Shown here piece after piece: positions 8,501-17,305 of a stretch of DNA of 64,000 nucleotides (within the stretch, counting starts at the first letter, position 1; every line of letters starts with the position of its first letter). This DNA is from Henriciella sp. Its GTDB lineage: Bacteria; Pseudomonadota; Alphaproteobacteria; Caulobacterales; Hyphomonadaceae. The notes under the pieces were generated by a model. The model searched no databases. It was not told the DNA's origin and saw only the letters and a program-made list of their open reading frames with translations. Made by a program: the position numbers and the translations under genes. The stretch is taken from assembly GCA_017642885.1 (NCBI GenBank), contig JAEPOM010000001.1, positions 124,001 through 188,000 on the forward strand, read 5' to 3'.

Positions 8501-9490
8501 TCAACAAGCAACGGTGCGCAGAGCCACTGCTTCGAGCGCTTCATCCAGAACGTCCAGCCCTGCCCCAGGTTTTGGGCCTTTTTCGCTGAGCGTTCGGCGC
8601 CACAAGCGCGCCCCTGGCTGGCCGTTAAACAGCCCCAGCATGTGGCGGGTAATCGAAGAGAGCCGAACACCTTCGTCCAGTCTCGCAGCGATATACGGTC
8701 GATAGTGCGCAACCGCATCCAATGGATCGATTGTCGTCTCACTCGATCCGAGCAGGTCATGATCGACAGCGCCCAGGAGCGCCGGCGTCTGGTAGGCGGC
8801 GCGTCCGAGCATAACGCCATCAAAGGTTGCCAAATGGGATTGGCATTCGGCCAGCGTTTTGATTCCGCCATTGAGGATTATGGTCAGGTCGGGCCGCGCG
8901 TGTTTCAGCTCAGCAACTAGGTCGTAATCCAGCGGTGGAATCTCCCGGTTCTCTTTCGGGCTAAGTCCCTTGAGCCAGGCTTTGCGAGCGTGGACCGTGA
9001 ACACCTCGCAGCCAGCATCCGACACGCGATCAATAAATCCAAACAGAGTTTCGCGCGGTGGATCCTCATCAATTGCGATACGGCACTTTACGGTCACCGG
9101 GATCGAGACCGCTGCTTTCATCGCAGCTACGCAAGCCGCGACGGTTTCAGGTTCCCGCATCAGACAGGCCCCGAACGCGCCGGATTGGACCCGGTCAGAC
9201 GGGCACCCGCAATTGATGTTGACCTCGTCATATCCAAAAGCTTCTGCAACGCGCGCCGCTTCCGCCATCTTGTCTGGTTCATTGCCGCCAAGCTGCAAGA
9301 CGACTGGATGTTCTTCTTGCGAGAATCCGATGAGCCGCTCCCGATCCCCATGAATGACAGCATCGGCCGTCACCATTTCGGTCCACAGCAAGGCACGCTT
9401 TGACAGGACACGATGAAACGCCCGGCAATGCCGATCAGTCCAATCCATCATCGGCGCGACGGAGAATTTGTATGTCTCTTTGTCCAGCAT
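8501..9490 (-). CDS. dusA: tRNA-dihydrouridine(20/20a) synthase DusA
   Basis: FMN enzyme that reduces uridine 20/20a of the tRNA D-loop with NADPH. 329 residues from ATG 9490. The family start FSVAPMMDWTDRHCRAFHR, the catalytic-cysteine block NINCGCPSDRVQSGAFGACLM, the basic patch VTVKCRIAID and the FMN-phosphate loop ILNGGI are all visible, and DusA rather than DusB/C is indicated by the DWTDRHCR start and by GAFGACLM. A GTG two codons earlier (9496) is an alternative start; AGGTG lies just before the ATG. Transcribed away from the ivd gene. Confidence 0.93.
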   Translation of the reverse strand: MLDKETYKFSVAPMMDWTDRHCRAFHRVLSKRALLWTEMVTADAVIHGDRERLIGFSQEEHPVVLQLGGNEPDKMAEAARVAEAFGYDEVNINCGCPSDRVQSGAFGACLMREPETVAACVAAMKAAVSIPVTVKCRIAIDEDPPRETLFGFIDRVSDAGCEVFTVHARKAWLKGLSPKENREIPPLDYDLVAELKHARPDLTIILNGGIKTLAECQSHLATFDGVMLGRAAYQTPALLGAVDHDLLGSSETTIDPLDAVAHYRPYIAARLDEGVRLSSITRHMLGLFNGQPGARLWRRTLSEKGPKPGAGLDVLDEALEAVALRTVAC

Positions 9491-9601
9491 GATCACCTAA
9501 CAGACGCGGCCTCGATAGTCCTTGGGCCCTCCTAACGTCGGTCCATTGATCTTCCAAGCATATAGATGACGTTCGGTGCGTAGTGGCGGCACACAAAATC
9601 A

Positions 9602-9626
9602 TGCGCCGAAAATCACAATCGGCGCA
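9602..9626. repeat. 8-bp perfect inverted repeat in the dusA-ivd divergent region
   Basis: TGCGCCGA (9602-9609) and TCGGCGCA (9619-9626) flank a 9-base loop. No T-run follows on the plus strand; on the minus strand a short T-rich stretch follows. It sits about 90 bases before ivd and could be an operator or a leader hairpin. Nothing links it to a known regulator. Confidence 0.4.
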
Positions 9627-9715
9627 AGAAATCTCCTGATATCCCGGTTGTGTTCGGCGATATCGACGTCTATCCCGATGCCAAATGAAATTCTGGTCCA
9701 AAAGGACAATTCGAC

Positions 9716-10885
9716 ATGACTGTGCCCTACCCTACGCTGCAATTTGGACTCTCTGAAGAAGCCGAGATGATCCGTGAAACCGTGTACCGGTTCGCGCAGG
9801 ATGAGATTGCACCAATCGCGGCGGAAGTGGATGCCACCAATCAGTTTCCGCGCCACCTCTGGCCCAAAATGGGTGAGCTTGGCTTGCACGGCATTACTGT
9901 CAGTGAAGAAGATGGCGGCACCGGGCTTGGCTACCTCGAACATACAATCGCCGTCGAGGAAATCAGCCGGGCATCTGCCTCGATTGGCTTATCCTATGGC
10001 GCCCATTCCAATCTGTGCATCAATCAGCTTCGGCGATGGGGCAATGAGGCTCAAAAGGCCAGACACCTGCCCGGTCTGGTCTCAGGAGAGCATCTCGGGT
10101 CTTTGGCGATGAGTGAGCCAAACGCTGGGTCGGACGTCGTCTCGATGAAGCTCAACGCGCAAGCCGTGCAAGGCGGCTATCTCCTGAATGGCAACAAGAT
10201 GTGGATCACCAATGCGCCCACCGCGGACACTTTGCTGGTCTACGCCAAGACCGATCCAAATGCCGGATCCAAAGGCATATCAGCCTTCCTGATCACGCCC
10301 GATATGGAAGGTTTCACGACAGCTCAAAAACTCGACAAGCTCGGCATGCGCGGGTCGGACACGTGCGAGCTGGTCTTTGAAGATTGCGTGGTTCCAGAGG
10401 AGAACATGGTCGGCGAACTCGGCCAGGGCGCAGAAATCCTGATGAGCGGTCTTGATTATGAGCGTGTGGTTTTGTCCGGCGTCTCGCTCGGCATCATGCA
10501 GGCCGTTCTGGACGCTGTCCTGCCCTACATTCATGAGCGTGAGCAATTCGGAAAACCGATCGGCACGTTCCAGCTCATGCAAGGCAAGCTGGCCGATATG
10601 TATGTCACGCTGTCAACCGCACGCGCGTACTCCTACGCCGTCGCTGCAGCCTGTGATCGCGGCGAGACGACGCGAAAGGATGCGGCTGGTTGCATCCTCT
10701 ACGCCGCTGAAAAAGCCACGCAAATGGCGCTCGACGGAATTCAGATGCTCGGCGGCAATGGCTATGTGAACGAGTATCCGACCGGACGGTTGCTTCGCGA
10801 TGCGAAGCTAATGGAAATTGGTGCTGGCACCTCTGAAATCCGGCGCTGGCTGATCGGCCGCGAGCTCTTCGCCGAAACCTCGTAA
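9716..10885 (+). CDS. ivd: Isovaleryl-CoA dehydrogenase
   Basis: Third step of leucine breakdown: isovaleryl-CoA to 3-methylcrotonyl-CoA, electrons passing to ETF. 389 residues with the acyl-CoA dehydrogenase fold. The segment [12 protein letters not shown]...[21 protein letters not shown] closely follows eukaryotic IVD, where the catalytic base is the Glu in the equivalent LERLVLAG segment, not the Glu near the C-terminus used by other family members; here Glu in DYER is in that place. Further matches are [16 protein letters not shown] and [25 protein letters not shown] precedes the ATG at good spacing. The 3-methylcrotonyl-CoA carboxylase genes that often follow ivd are absent here. Confidence 0.92.
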   Translation: MTVPYPTLQFGLSEEAEMIRETVYRFAQDEIAPIAAEVDATNQFPRHLWPKMGELGLHGITVSEEDGGTGLGYLEHTIAVEEISRASASIGLSYGAHSNLCINQLRRWGNEAQKARHLPGLVSGEHLGSLAMSEPNAGSDVVSMKLNAQAVQGGYLLNGNKMWITNAPTADTLLVYAKTDPNAGSKGISAFLITPDMEGFTTAQKLDKLGMRGSDTCELVFEDCVVPEENMVGELGQGAEILMSGLDYERVVLSGVSLGIMQAVLDAVLPYIHEREQFGKPIGTFQLMQGKLADMYVTLSTARAYSYAVAAACDRGETTRKDAAGCILYAAEKATQMALDGIQMLGGNGYVNEYPTGRLLRDAKLMEIGAGTSEIRRWLIGRELFAETS

Positions 10886-10924
10886 GCCATTGCGCGCATG
10901 CGTTTTCTGTGATGGACAACGCGC

Positions 10925-12073
10925 ATGAACCTGAATGACTGCCACAATTTCGCGGATTTTCGTCGCCTCGCAAAGAAGCGGCTTCCGAGCCCGATTTTCA
11001 ATTACATTGACGGCGCCGCTGACGATGAACTGACATATCGTAGAAACACCGCGGCCTATGATGACGTGGACCTGGTTCCGAACGTTCTGGCCGGTGTTGA
11101 GAATGTCGATCTGTCCGTCGAGGTAATGGGACAGAAGCTGGATATGCCACTCTATTGCGCCCCGACAGCCGTGCAGCGTCTATTCCACCATGACGGCGAG
11201 CGCGCCGTCGCCCGGGCCGCGACGAAGTTCGGCACGATGTTTGGCGTCTCCTCTCTCGCCACGGTGAGCGTCGAAGAGATCGCCGAAATCGCACCCGGAC
11301 CGAAAATGTTTCAGTTCTATTTTCACAAGGATCGCGGCGTGAACGATGCGCTGCTCGAACGGGCGCGCGAGGCCAAGTTTAATGTCATGGCCCTCACGGT
11401 CGACACGATTACGGGCGGCAACCGAGAACGGGATCTTCGCACCGGGTTCACGGCGCCGCCGCGCTTGACCCCGTCCTCTTTGATGAGTTTTGCAATGCAC
11501 CCGTCCTGGGCGTGGAACTTTCTTACCAAGGACAAGTTCGACATGCCGCATCTTGCCGAGGCTTCGCGCGGCGGTGGCAATACGGTGAGCTTCGTCAGCC
11601 ATTATTTCTCAAACCTGCTGGACCAGTCGATGAACTGGAAAGACGCCGAGAAACTCTGCGCTGACTGGAACGGCCAGTTCGCGCTCAAGGGAATCATGAG
11701 CGTGGAAGACGCCAAACGCGCCGTCGATATTGGCTGCACCGGGATCATGGTGTCCAACCATGGCGGCAGGCAGCTCGACGGATCGCGGGCGCCGTTCGAT
11801 CAGCTCGCAGAGATCTGCGACGCCGTTGGCGATAAGATTGATGTCATCTGCGAAGGCGGCGTTCAACGCGGCACGCATGTGCTGAAAGCTCTCTCAGTCG
11901 GCGCAAAAGCCGTCTCAGGCGGGCGGCTGTACCTCTACGCGCTTGCTGCAGCCGGTCAGGCCGGCGTCGAGCGCGCGCTCGGCAACTTCCGAACTGAGAT
12001 AGAACGCGATATGAAGCTGATGGGCGCCAAGCAGATCAGCGACCTCAATCGAAACAATTTGAGATGGCGCTAG
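10925..12073 (+). CDS. FMN-dependent alpha-hydroxy acid dehydrogenase (L-lactate dehydrogenase-like)
   Basis: 382-residue TIM-barrel flavoenzyme that oxidises an (S)-2-hydroxy acid. Starts with the family pattern NFADFRRLAKKRLPSPIFNYIDGAADDE, has the substrate Tyr/FMN region FQFYFHKDRG, the lysine-containing strand FALKGIMSVEDAKRA and the active-site loop SNHGGRQLDGSRAPFDQL with the catalytic His and Arg. The C-terminal phosphate-binding block reads GAKAVSGGRLYLYAL. Closest named relatives are LldD and glycolate oxidase; a mandelate- or lactate-type substrate is plausible. Lies 39 bases after ivd and may be cotranscribed. Its stop is one base from the convergent cenR stop. Confidence 0.87.
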   Translation: MNLNDCHNFADFRRLAKKRLPSPIFNYIDGAADDELTYRRNTAAYDDVDLVPNVLAGVENVDLSVEVMGQKLDMPLYCAPTAVQRLFHHDGERAVARAATKFGTMFGVSSLATVSVEEIAEIAPGPKMFQFYFHKDRGVNDALLERAREAKFNVMALTVDTITGGNRERDLRTGFTAPPRLTPSSLMSFAMHPSWAWNFLTKDKFDMPHLAEASRGGGNTVSFVSHYFSNLLDQSMNWKDAEKLCADWNGQFALKGIMSVEDAKRAVDIGCTGIMVSNHGGRQLDGSRAPFDQLAEICDAVGDKIDVICEGGVQRGTHVLKALSVGAKAVSGGRLYLYALAAAGQAGVERALGNFRTEIERDMKLMGAKQISDLNRNNLRWR

Positions 12074-12074
12074 C

Positions 12075-12761
12075 TTACGGCGACAGGCGGTAACCACCGG
12101 CTTCGGTCAACAACAGTCGCGCATTGCCTGGATCTGGCTCGATTTTCTGACGCAGTCGGTAGATGTGCGTCTCCAGCGTGTGCGTGGTGACCGCAGCGTT
12201 ATACCCCCAGACTTCTGAAAGCAGCTCTTCACGCGCGACCGGTTTGCCACCCGCCCGATAGAGATATTTCAGAATATTGGTCTCTTTCTCCGTCAGTCGG
12301 ATCTTCCGATCGTCTTCTTTGACGAGCAGCTTCATGCTTGGGCGAAACTCATATGGACCAACATCGAATGTTGCGTCTTCGCTTTGCTCAAAGCTGCGCA
12401 AGTGCGCCCGAACCCGTGCGAGAAGCACAGAGAACTTGAACGGCTTGGTCACATAATCATTGGCGCCGCTGTCGAGGCCAAGAATTGTATCTGCGTCGCT
12501 ATCCTGTCCGGTCAGCATAATGATCGGTGCGCGAACCCCCCGGTTGCGCATGACCTTGCACGCTTCACGACCGTCCATATCGGGCATGTCGACATCCAGA
12601 AGGATGATGTCGGTGCGTTCGGCTTCCGCCATTTTGACGCCTTGCGTGGCATTCGGGGCCTGGAGAACCGAAAAGCCCTCATAAAGTTCAAATTGTTCCG
12701 CGAGGGCTTCGCGTAGCTCATTATCATCGTCCACGAGCAGGATGGTTTTTGTCACAGCCAT
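12075..12761 (-). CDS. cenR: OmpR-type response regulator, CenR-like
   Basis: 228-residue two-component regulator: receiver domain with acidic cluster DDD (11-13), phosphoacceptor Asp56 in ILLDVDMPDMDG, Thr in IIMLTG and Lys in YVTKPF, followed by a winged-helix DNA-binding domain ending GGYRLSP. The receiver MDGREACKVMR...APIIMLTGQDSDADTILGLDSGANDYVTKPFKF and the linker EQSEDATFDVGPYEFRPS closely match what I know of the alphaproteobacterial cell-envelope regulator CenR; the symbol is an inference from that match. No histidine kinase is adjacent, as for cenR elsewhere. Good ribosome site (GGGAG). A divergent L,D-transpeptidase-like gene fits an envelope role. Confidence 0.75.
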   Translation of the reverse strand: MAVTKTILLVDDDNELREALAEQFELYEGFSVLQAPNATQGVKMAEAERTDIILLDVDMPDMDGREACKVMRNRGVRAPIIMLTGQDSDADTILGLDSGANDYVTKPFKFSVLLARVRAHLRSFEQSEDATFDVGPYEFRPSMKLLVKEDDRKIRLTEKETNILKYLYRAGGKPVAREELLSEVWGYNAAVTTHTLETHIYRLRQKIEPDPGNARLLLTEAGGYRLSP

Positions 12762-12858
12762 GACTTTCTCCCTTGTCTTGTGGCCAGCAAATAGAGAATG
12801 AGTTCAAAGACTTCATTACACGCTTCTTCAGCTGATGTCACAAAAAGGAGAGCAGCGC

Positions 12859-13371
12859 GTGACCGACTTGACCTTCACCGCCAGCGCGCGCGGCAAATTC
12901 TCGGGAAACGGCCTGACCTGCCAGTGCGCACTCGGTCGTGGCGGCGTGGTTGTCGCGGATCAGAAACGCGAAGGCGACGGCACCTCGCCGCAAGGCATAT
13001 GGCGCATGAACCGCGTGTTCTATCGTCCGGATCGCCTTGCTCGCCCGGATACAGCGCTTCCCGTTGTGCCTTTGCGCGAGATCGACGGCTGGTGTGATGC
13101 GCCGGAGCATCCGCTTTACAATCGTGCCGTAACTCTACCCTTTGAAGCCAGTCACGAGAAACTGTGGCGGGAAGATCATGTCTATGACCTGATTGTTGAA
13201 CTCAGCCACAATAGCGACCCTGTCATTCCAGCGCTGGGCAGCGCCGTTTTCTTCCATCTTGCCCACGATGATTACAGGCAGACTGAAGGCTGTGTCGCGA
13301 TTTTGCGCGAGCATATGCTGCAGACTCTCAAAGTTTCTGACACTAAAACGTCAATAGAAATAAGCTTCTAG
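12859..13371 (+). CDS. L,D-transpeptidase-like (YkuD/ErfK) catalytic domain protein
   Basis: 170-residue protein with the YkuD nucleophile region: His133 in FFHLAH and Cys145 in TEGCVAI, with the preceding strand VIPALGSAVFF. Family members form 3-3 crosslinks in peptidoglycan or act on related D-amino-acid substrates. No clear signal peptide, so the compartment is uncertain. The frame has an ATG at 12835, but the ribosome site AAAAAGGAG (12842-12850) lies inside that reading, so the GTG at 12859 with 8-base spacing is the likely start. Divergent from the cenR-like gene by 97 bases. Confidence 0.8.
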   Translation: MTDLTFTASARGKFSGNGLTCQCALGRGGVVVADQKREGDGTSPQGIWRMNRVFYRPDRLARPDTALPVVPLREIDGWCDAPEHPLYNRAVTLPFEASHEKLWREDHVYDLIVELSHNSDPVIPALGSAVFFHLAHDDYRQTEGCVAILREHMLQTLKVSDTKTSIEISF

Positions 13372-13464
13372 CGGCCATATCCTCAGCCCAAACCTGCGAT
13401 CATATTCCTGCCACACGAATCACCGAATGCTTAATGCGGGGCGGGCTTCGTAAGGAGGCTGCAG

Positions 13465-13665
13465 ATGTTACAGCTGACTGAGTATTCGCCAGAACGCCCC
13501 GAGCTGGGCCACTTCTATCTTGTTACCCGCACCAGCGAACACGGCCCGTACGAGACGTACGACGACGCAGTCGACGCCGCCGAGCACCCGCAAGCCGACA
13601 TGTATGGCTTCAATCCGCGCCGCGGATACTATGTGGTCGATCGCAGCGAACCCGACGAATTATAA
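13465..13665 (+). CDS. 66-residue acidic protein of unknown function
   Basis: Real by its ribosome site, AAGGAGG six bases before ATG 13465, and by ordinary codon use to a TAA. The product is acidic and aromatic-rich: it contains GHFYLVTRTSEHGPYETYDDAVDAAEH and later YGFNPRRGYYVVDRSEPDEL without membrane segment or signal peptide. The Y-x-T-Y-D-D-A pattern is like short alpha/beta proteins that bind nothing obvious; I do not recognise the family. It converges on the flavoprotein gene, with one base between stops. Confidence 0.7.
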   Translation: MLQLTEYSPERPELGHFYLVTRTSEHGPYETYDDAVDAAEHPQADMYGFNPRRGYYVVDRSEPDEL

Positions 13666-13666
13666 A

Positions 13667-15070
13667 TCAGGCAACTTCAGCGGCATATTGCTGGAGCTTC
13701 ATGACAGACGGCACTGAGAAATCTCGTAGCCGTTTCATGATGGCGAGCTTCTCTGTGTCGTCTTCGTCAATGCTCGCCACAAGCTGGCTGTATCCATCCA
13801 GGCGGTTCTCTCGCAGCCAATGGCGCAAGTCTTTCTCCTGAGACCAGTTATACTGGTTCATCATGAAGGCCGCCTGCATGCGGATCCAATCTGTGTCATG
13901 ATTGGGCAATGGCACGACGGTGCAAAGCCGGTTCTTCTCATCTTCACCGTCGCGCGTCAGCTCAATATGAGCGATGAAGGCGGCGCTGAACACAGGCTGT
14001 ACCGTGCGCACAGTCTGCAATCTGATCGTATCGTCGTCGAAAACTGTCGCTTCTTCAGAGTTCCCCACCGCGCAAGCGGAGCAATCGACAAAGAGTGTGT
14101 CAGGATCACTGTCTAGCGTATCGCCGTTTTCGAATACGATCTGGTCCAGTCCAATCCGTTTGATCCGACCATTGCGAATGACGTTTTTGACACGGCGGAG
14201 CTCTGCGAGTTCCGGATCGGAGATCGTCGCACCGTGCATCATGTTTGGGCGAACATCAGGATCAATGCGGGTAAAAATACCAGCACTCTCAAGGCGATCG
14301 AACATGTCAGCCACGGAGTCTGATGTCGCGATCGCTTCCATTTGAGCCGCCTGAGCGCCCATGGTGGCCTCGAAGAAACGACTATCCGGCTGCGTATTCT
14401 CCCGGCGCATCAGCCAGGCGTCGCGCGGACGCACCCAATGGATCTGATCCGGATCGACATGATTCTCGAGCAACCAGACCACAGCATCGATACCCGTCTT
14501 CCCCCCGCCAACGACGACATAACGAGAAGGTTGCTCCATGATCTTCGGCAGATCATTGAGCGGCATGAATTTCACGCCGTCCGCAACCTCGAAATTCGGC
14601 TTGTGCGTGCTCGGCACGGTGGTTTTCAACCAGGTTGCGTCTACGATCTTCTCGCGTGCTTTCACGGCGTAGGTCTTGTCGGAGGTGAGCGCGGAGATCT
14701 TGCCATCACCTTCATACTTGCACATCGGCAAATAGGTGACGCGCCCGGTAGGCAGGAACTGATAGCGCATCACTTCGTCAAAATAGGCCATGATTTCAGG
14801 GCCTGTTGCGAGATCCTGGAGACCTTTATTGAGGCCAATCGTATCCAGAATTCCCTTCGACAGTTCCTTCGAGCTGACCCCGTAATAGGCAGAGGGCTGA
14901 TGCAAAGTTACGAACGGGTAGGCATCATTCCAGTGGCCGCCCGGCTTCTGGTGCATGTCGACAATCAGGACTGTCTTGTCACTCTCAGTCAGGATGATGT
15001 CCGCAAAGGCCATGCCCATCGCGCCTGCTCCGATGATCAGATAATCCACTTCAATCGTTTCTGACGCCAT
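13667..15070 (-). CDS. FAD/NAD(P)-binding flavoprotein (monooxygenase-like)
   Basis: 467 residues. An N-terminal Rossmann dinucleotide site YLIIGAGAMGMAFAD with GGHW shortly after, and a second NAD(P) site VVVGGGKTGIDAVVWLL around residue 180, give the two-dinucleotide architecture of flavin-containing monooxygenases and related oxidoreductases. No FMO fingerprint FxGxxxHxx(Y/F) was found, so the name monooxygenase is only a family-level guess. GGAGG precedes ATG 15070. Divergent from a tetR gene with a long inverted repeat between them (15100-15134), which suggests TetR control. Substrate unknown. Confidence 0.78.
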   Translation of the reverse strand: MASETIEVDYLIIGAGAMGMAFADIILTESDKTVLIVDMHQKPGGHWNDAYPFVTLHQPSAYYGVSSKELSKGILDTIGLNKGLQDLATGPEIMAYFDEVMRYQFLPTGRVTYLPMCKYEGDGKISALTSDKTYAVKAREKIVDATWLKTTVPSTHKPNFEVADGVKFMPLNDLPKIMEQPSRYVVVGGGKTGIDAVVWLLENHVDPDQIHWVRPRDAWLMRRENTQPDSRFFEATMGAQAAQMEAIATSDSVADMFDRLESAGIFTRIDPDVRPNMMHGATISDPELAELRRVKNVIRNGRIKRIGLDQIVFENGDTLDSDPDTLFVDCSACAVGNSEEATVFDDDTIRLQTVRTVQPVFSAAFIAHIELTRDGEDEKNRLCTVVPLPNHDTDWIRMQAAFMMNQYNWSQEKDLRHWLRENRLDGYSQLVASIDEDDTEKLAIMKRLRDFSVPSVMKLQQYAAEVA

Positions 15071-15099
15071 GATTTCCTCCGGTCTGCATGAAAGGCTTG

Positions 15100-15134
15100 A
15101 TAACAGTGTTATTGGCTGATAATAACACTGTTAT
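15100..15134. promoter_or_regulatory. Long inverted repeat, candidate TetR operator
   Basis: Perfect 14-base arms ATAACAGTGTTATT (15100-15113) and AATAACACTGTTAT (15121-15134) separated by GGCTGAT. Each arm is itself nearly palindromic (ATAACAxTGTTAT), so the site could hold two TetR dimers. It sits between the flavoprotein start (15070) and the TetR start (15171). Function is inferred from placement. Confidence 0.8.
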
Positions 15135-15170
15135 TGCAAGTCAACCCGTTTCGCGCCCAAGATTGAGCTC

Positions 15171-15755
15171 ATGTCAGATAGTAAAGCCAAAATCCTAACA
15201 GCCGCTTCAGAACTGTTCGCTGAAAAAGGCGCCGACGGCCTGAGCGTGCGCGCCATATCCGGTCGCGCCGGACTGTCGACGATTGGGATCTACAATCACT
15301 TCAACGGCAAACAGGGAATTCTCGACGCCCTCTATATTGAGGGGTTTCGGATGGTCATGGATGCCATTGATGTCGAGACCGAAACCCAATCCCCGCGCGA
15401 CGCCGTGCTGCAAGGGCTCTCAAACTATATCACCCTGTCAGCGGAGCATCGCGGGCACTATCAGCTGATCTTTGGACGCGCAGACCCGACCTACACCCCC
15501 TCCTCCGGCGCGACGGCTATTGGCGAGGAGGCGTTCAACCGGCTGACCGCCCTCGTCTCAAGAGCAATCCCCGCGCATTTGAGCGGGCGGGAAAAACGCG
15601 AAGCCGCGCTTCAGCTGTGGGCGCTTGCGCACGGCTATGTCAGCCTGCAGGACCATGAAGCGACAGAGCTTATCCCAATGGCGGCCTGGCGCGATCTGAT
15701 CATGAATGCCGTCACTCTGCATCTGGACGCGGTGATTGCCAAACACGCTGGCTAA
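15171..15755 (+). CDS. TetR/AcrR-family transcription regulator
   Basis: 194 residues. N-terminal helix-turn-helix with the usual pattern ILTAASELFAEKGADGLSVRAISGRAGLSTIGIYNHFNGKQGI; the C-terminal ligand domain is of the WHG-like length. It faces the flavoprotein gene across the 15100-15134 repeat and probably represses it and itself. No recognisable ligand. Its stop overlaps the yggS stop in a 4-base CTAA. Confidence 0.9.
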   Translation: MSDSKAKILTAASELFAEKGADGLSVRAISGRAGLSTIGIYNHFNGKQGILDALYIEGFRMVMDAIDVETETQSPRDAVLQGLSNYITLSAEHRGHYQLIFGRADPTYTPSSGATAIGEEAFNRLTALVSRAIPAHLSGREKREAALQLWALAHGYVSLQDHEATELIPMAAWRDLIMNAVTLHLDAVIAKHAG

Positions 15756-16411
15756 GCGTCGCGCGCCCCGAAAAACGCCGTGCCGATCCGAACATGCGTC
15801 GCACCTAGACGCGCGGCCATGGCGTAGTCTCCGCTCATCCCCATGCTGACCTGCGCGAGCTGATGCTCATCGGCCAGCTTCTTCAACAAGGCAAAGTGTG
15901 GGGCAGCGGGCTCATCCGCAGGCGGGATGCACATGAGACCGACCAATTGCCCGGGATACACCTCGCGAGTGACGGTCACCAGGTCAGCGAAACCGTCCAC
16001 GCTGACTCCGCCTTTTTGCGGCTCATCACCGGTATTGACCTGGATCAATAGGTCGGGCGGCGCGACACCCGTCTTTTCAATCGCTTTGACCAACGCGCGC
16101 AGCAGTTTCTCGCGGTCGACCGTTTCGATTACATGAAACAGCTGGACCGCGTCCTCCGCTTTGTTCGTTTGCAGCGGACCTATCAGGCGAAGTTCGAGGT
16201 CTTCATATTCGGACAGGCGATCCACCCACCTTAGCTGGGCTTCCTGGACCCGGTTCTCGCCAAACACGCGCTGTCCGGTTTCGAGCGCTTCGGCAATGCG
16301 ATCTTCCGGTTGGCGTTTGGAGGCCGCCACCAGTGTCACACCGTCGCCGATTTCGGCCAGTATGCGGTTTCGGGCTTCGCGGATGGAAACGGGCTGTGTA
16401 TCAGAACTCAT
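15752..16411 (-). CDS. YggS-family pyridoxal phosphate homeostasis protein
   Basis: 219 residues, single-domain PLP carrier of the alanine racemase-like barrel fold, involved in PLP and amino-acid balance. Visible: PLP lysine in TLVAASKRQPEDRI, GENRVQEAQ, LIGPLQTNKA, IQVNTGDEPQKGGV, the block MSGDYAMAARLGATHVRIGTAFFG. The usual QxNK and MGMS elements are present as LQTNK and MGMS. The frame is open upstream to 16558, but that extension is composed unlike coding DNA and overlaps the thiE-like promoter region, so ATG 16411 is chosen. Confidence 0.9.
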   Translation of the reverse strand: MSSDTQPVSIREARNRILAEIGDGVTLVAASKRQPEDRIAEALETGQRVFGENRVQEAQLRWVDRLSEYEDLELRLIGPLQTNKAEDAVQLFHVIETVDREKLLRALVKAIEKTGVAPPDLLIQVNTGDEPQKGGVSVDGFADLVTVTREVYPGQLVGLMCIPPADEPAAPHFALLKKLADEHQLAQVSMGMSGDYAMAARLGATHVRIGTAFFGARDA

Positions 16412-16469
16412 GACGGGGTTGAAACACCAAGCTGCCTCCGCCCGCAAGTGGCGTTCCGCCGCCCGGCAA

Positions 16470-17024
16470 GTGGCGCGGCACTTTCCGGCGCATTTGCCGC
16501 CACTGCTTTTCCTGACAGACCCAAAGCGGACGCCGGATCCAATTTCAGTGATCACCACGCTCCCACCAGAAGCCGGTGTGGTTTATCGCCATTTCGGGGC
16601 GACCGATCGATACGCCACCGCACGCGAACTGGCTGAGGCTTGCGCGCAGCGAGGGGTGAGTTTCTTGATCGCGGCAGACCCGGAGCTCGCTCTCAAAACC
16701 GGCGCCGATGGTGTCCATTGGCCAGAAGCCATGCGTCGGCGCGCATTGAAATGGCAAGGTCAGTTCGCCCTGCAGACCGGCAGCGCGCACTCGCCAGCCG
16801 CCATTCGCGCCGCTCACCAAGCCGGATTGGATGCAGTCCTGGTCTCGACCGTGTTTGCGTCAAACAGTCCAAGTGCTTCTGAGCCTTTGGGCCTCGCCCG
16901 TTTTCGCAGCTGGGCCAAGGCCGCCCCCTTGCCAGTCTACGGACTGGGCGGCGTAACCTCCGACAATGCAGGATCGCTCGCGGACATTGCCGGGCTCGCC
17001 GCTATTGATGGATTTCTTCTTTAG
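16470..17024 (+). CDS. Thiamine phosphate synthase-like (ThiE/TenI) protein
   Basis: 184 residues, short TIM barrel of the ThiE/TenI family. Motifs are PPLLFLTDP at the start, GADGVHWPE (ThiE usually GADGVHLG), SAHSPAAIRAA, DAVLVSTVFAS and a phosphate loop GLGGVTSDNAG. Start GTG 16470 is the likely site; the longer reading from 16161 runs through yggS on the other strand and is not credible. The sequence is divergent from canonical ThiE (Trp in place of Leu, no ATG), so a TenI-like or alphaproteobacterial variant function is possible. Stop overlaps the next convergent gene. Confidence 0.75.
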   Translation: MARHFPAHLPPLLFLTDPKRTPDPISVITTLPPEAGVVYRHFGATDRYATARELAEACAQRGVSFLIAADPELALKTGADGVHWPEAMRRRALKWQGQFALQTGSAHSPAAIRAAHQAGLDAVLVSTVFASNSPSASEPLGLARFRSWAKAAPLPVYGLGGVTSDNAGSLADIAGLAAIDGFLL

Positions 17025-17302
17025 CGCTCGGATGTGTCTTTGCCGCGTCGCACCTGTCGCCGCACGTTCCATAGCGCCACTGCAGCGATCGCGAACCATA
17101 TCGCATTGAGCGCCAGAGATGGGATCGCTTGATGGTAGCCACTGTTGATTACGACGCCCGCCGCGCCGAACAGATTCATCCACTGATAGGTGAATGACTG
17201 CCCCTGAATCTTGTTGTGAGAGAGCAAATAGTAAGCGAACAGGATGAGCGCGGCGCCGACCCAGCCGACGGTCTCAACAATAATAAATTCAAGCGACGGC
17301 AT
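17021..17302 (-). CDS. CBU_0592-like small membrane protein
   Basis: 93 residues with three hydrophobic segments (about 8-28, 41-57, 61-79) and a basic C-terminal tail (RRQVRRGKDTSER). The stretch TVGWVGAALILFAYYLL...WMNLFGAAGVVINS is the pattern of the CBU_0592 domain family, whose function is not known to me. Starts 4 bases after the glmM stop is cleared on the other side: glmM ends at 17306, so the two may be one transcript. Confidence 0.7.
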   Translation of the reverse strand: MPSLEFIIVETVGWVGAALILFAYYLLSHNKIQGQSFTYQWMNLFGAAGVVINSGYHQAIPSLALNAIWFAIAAVALWNVRRQVRRGKDTSER

Positions 17303-17305
17303 CGC

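Noticed and set aside
16161-16469. Long N-terminal extension of the thiE-like gene
   Set aside because: It runs antisense through yggS and has shadow-like composition; GTG 16470 matches the family start.
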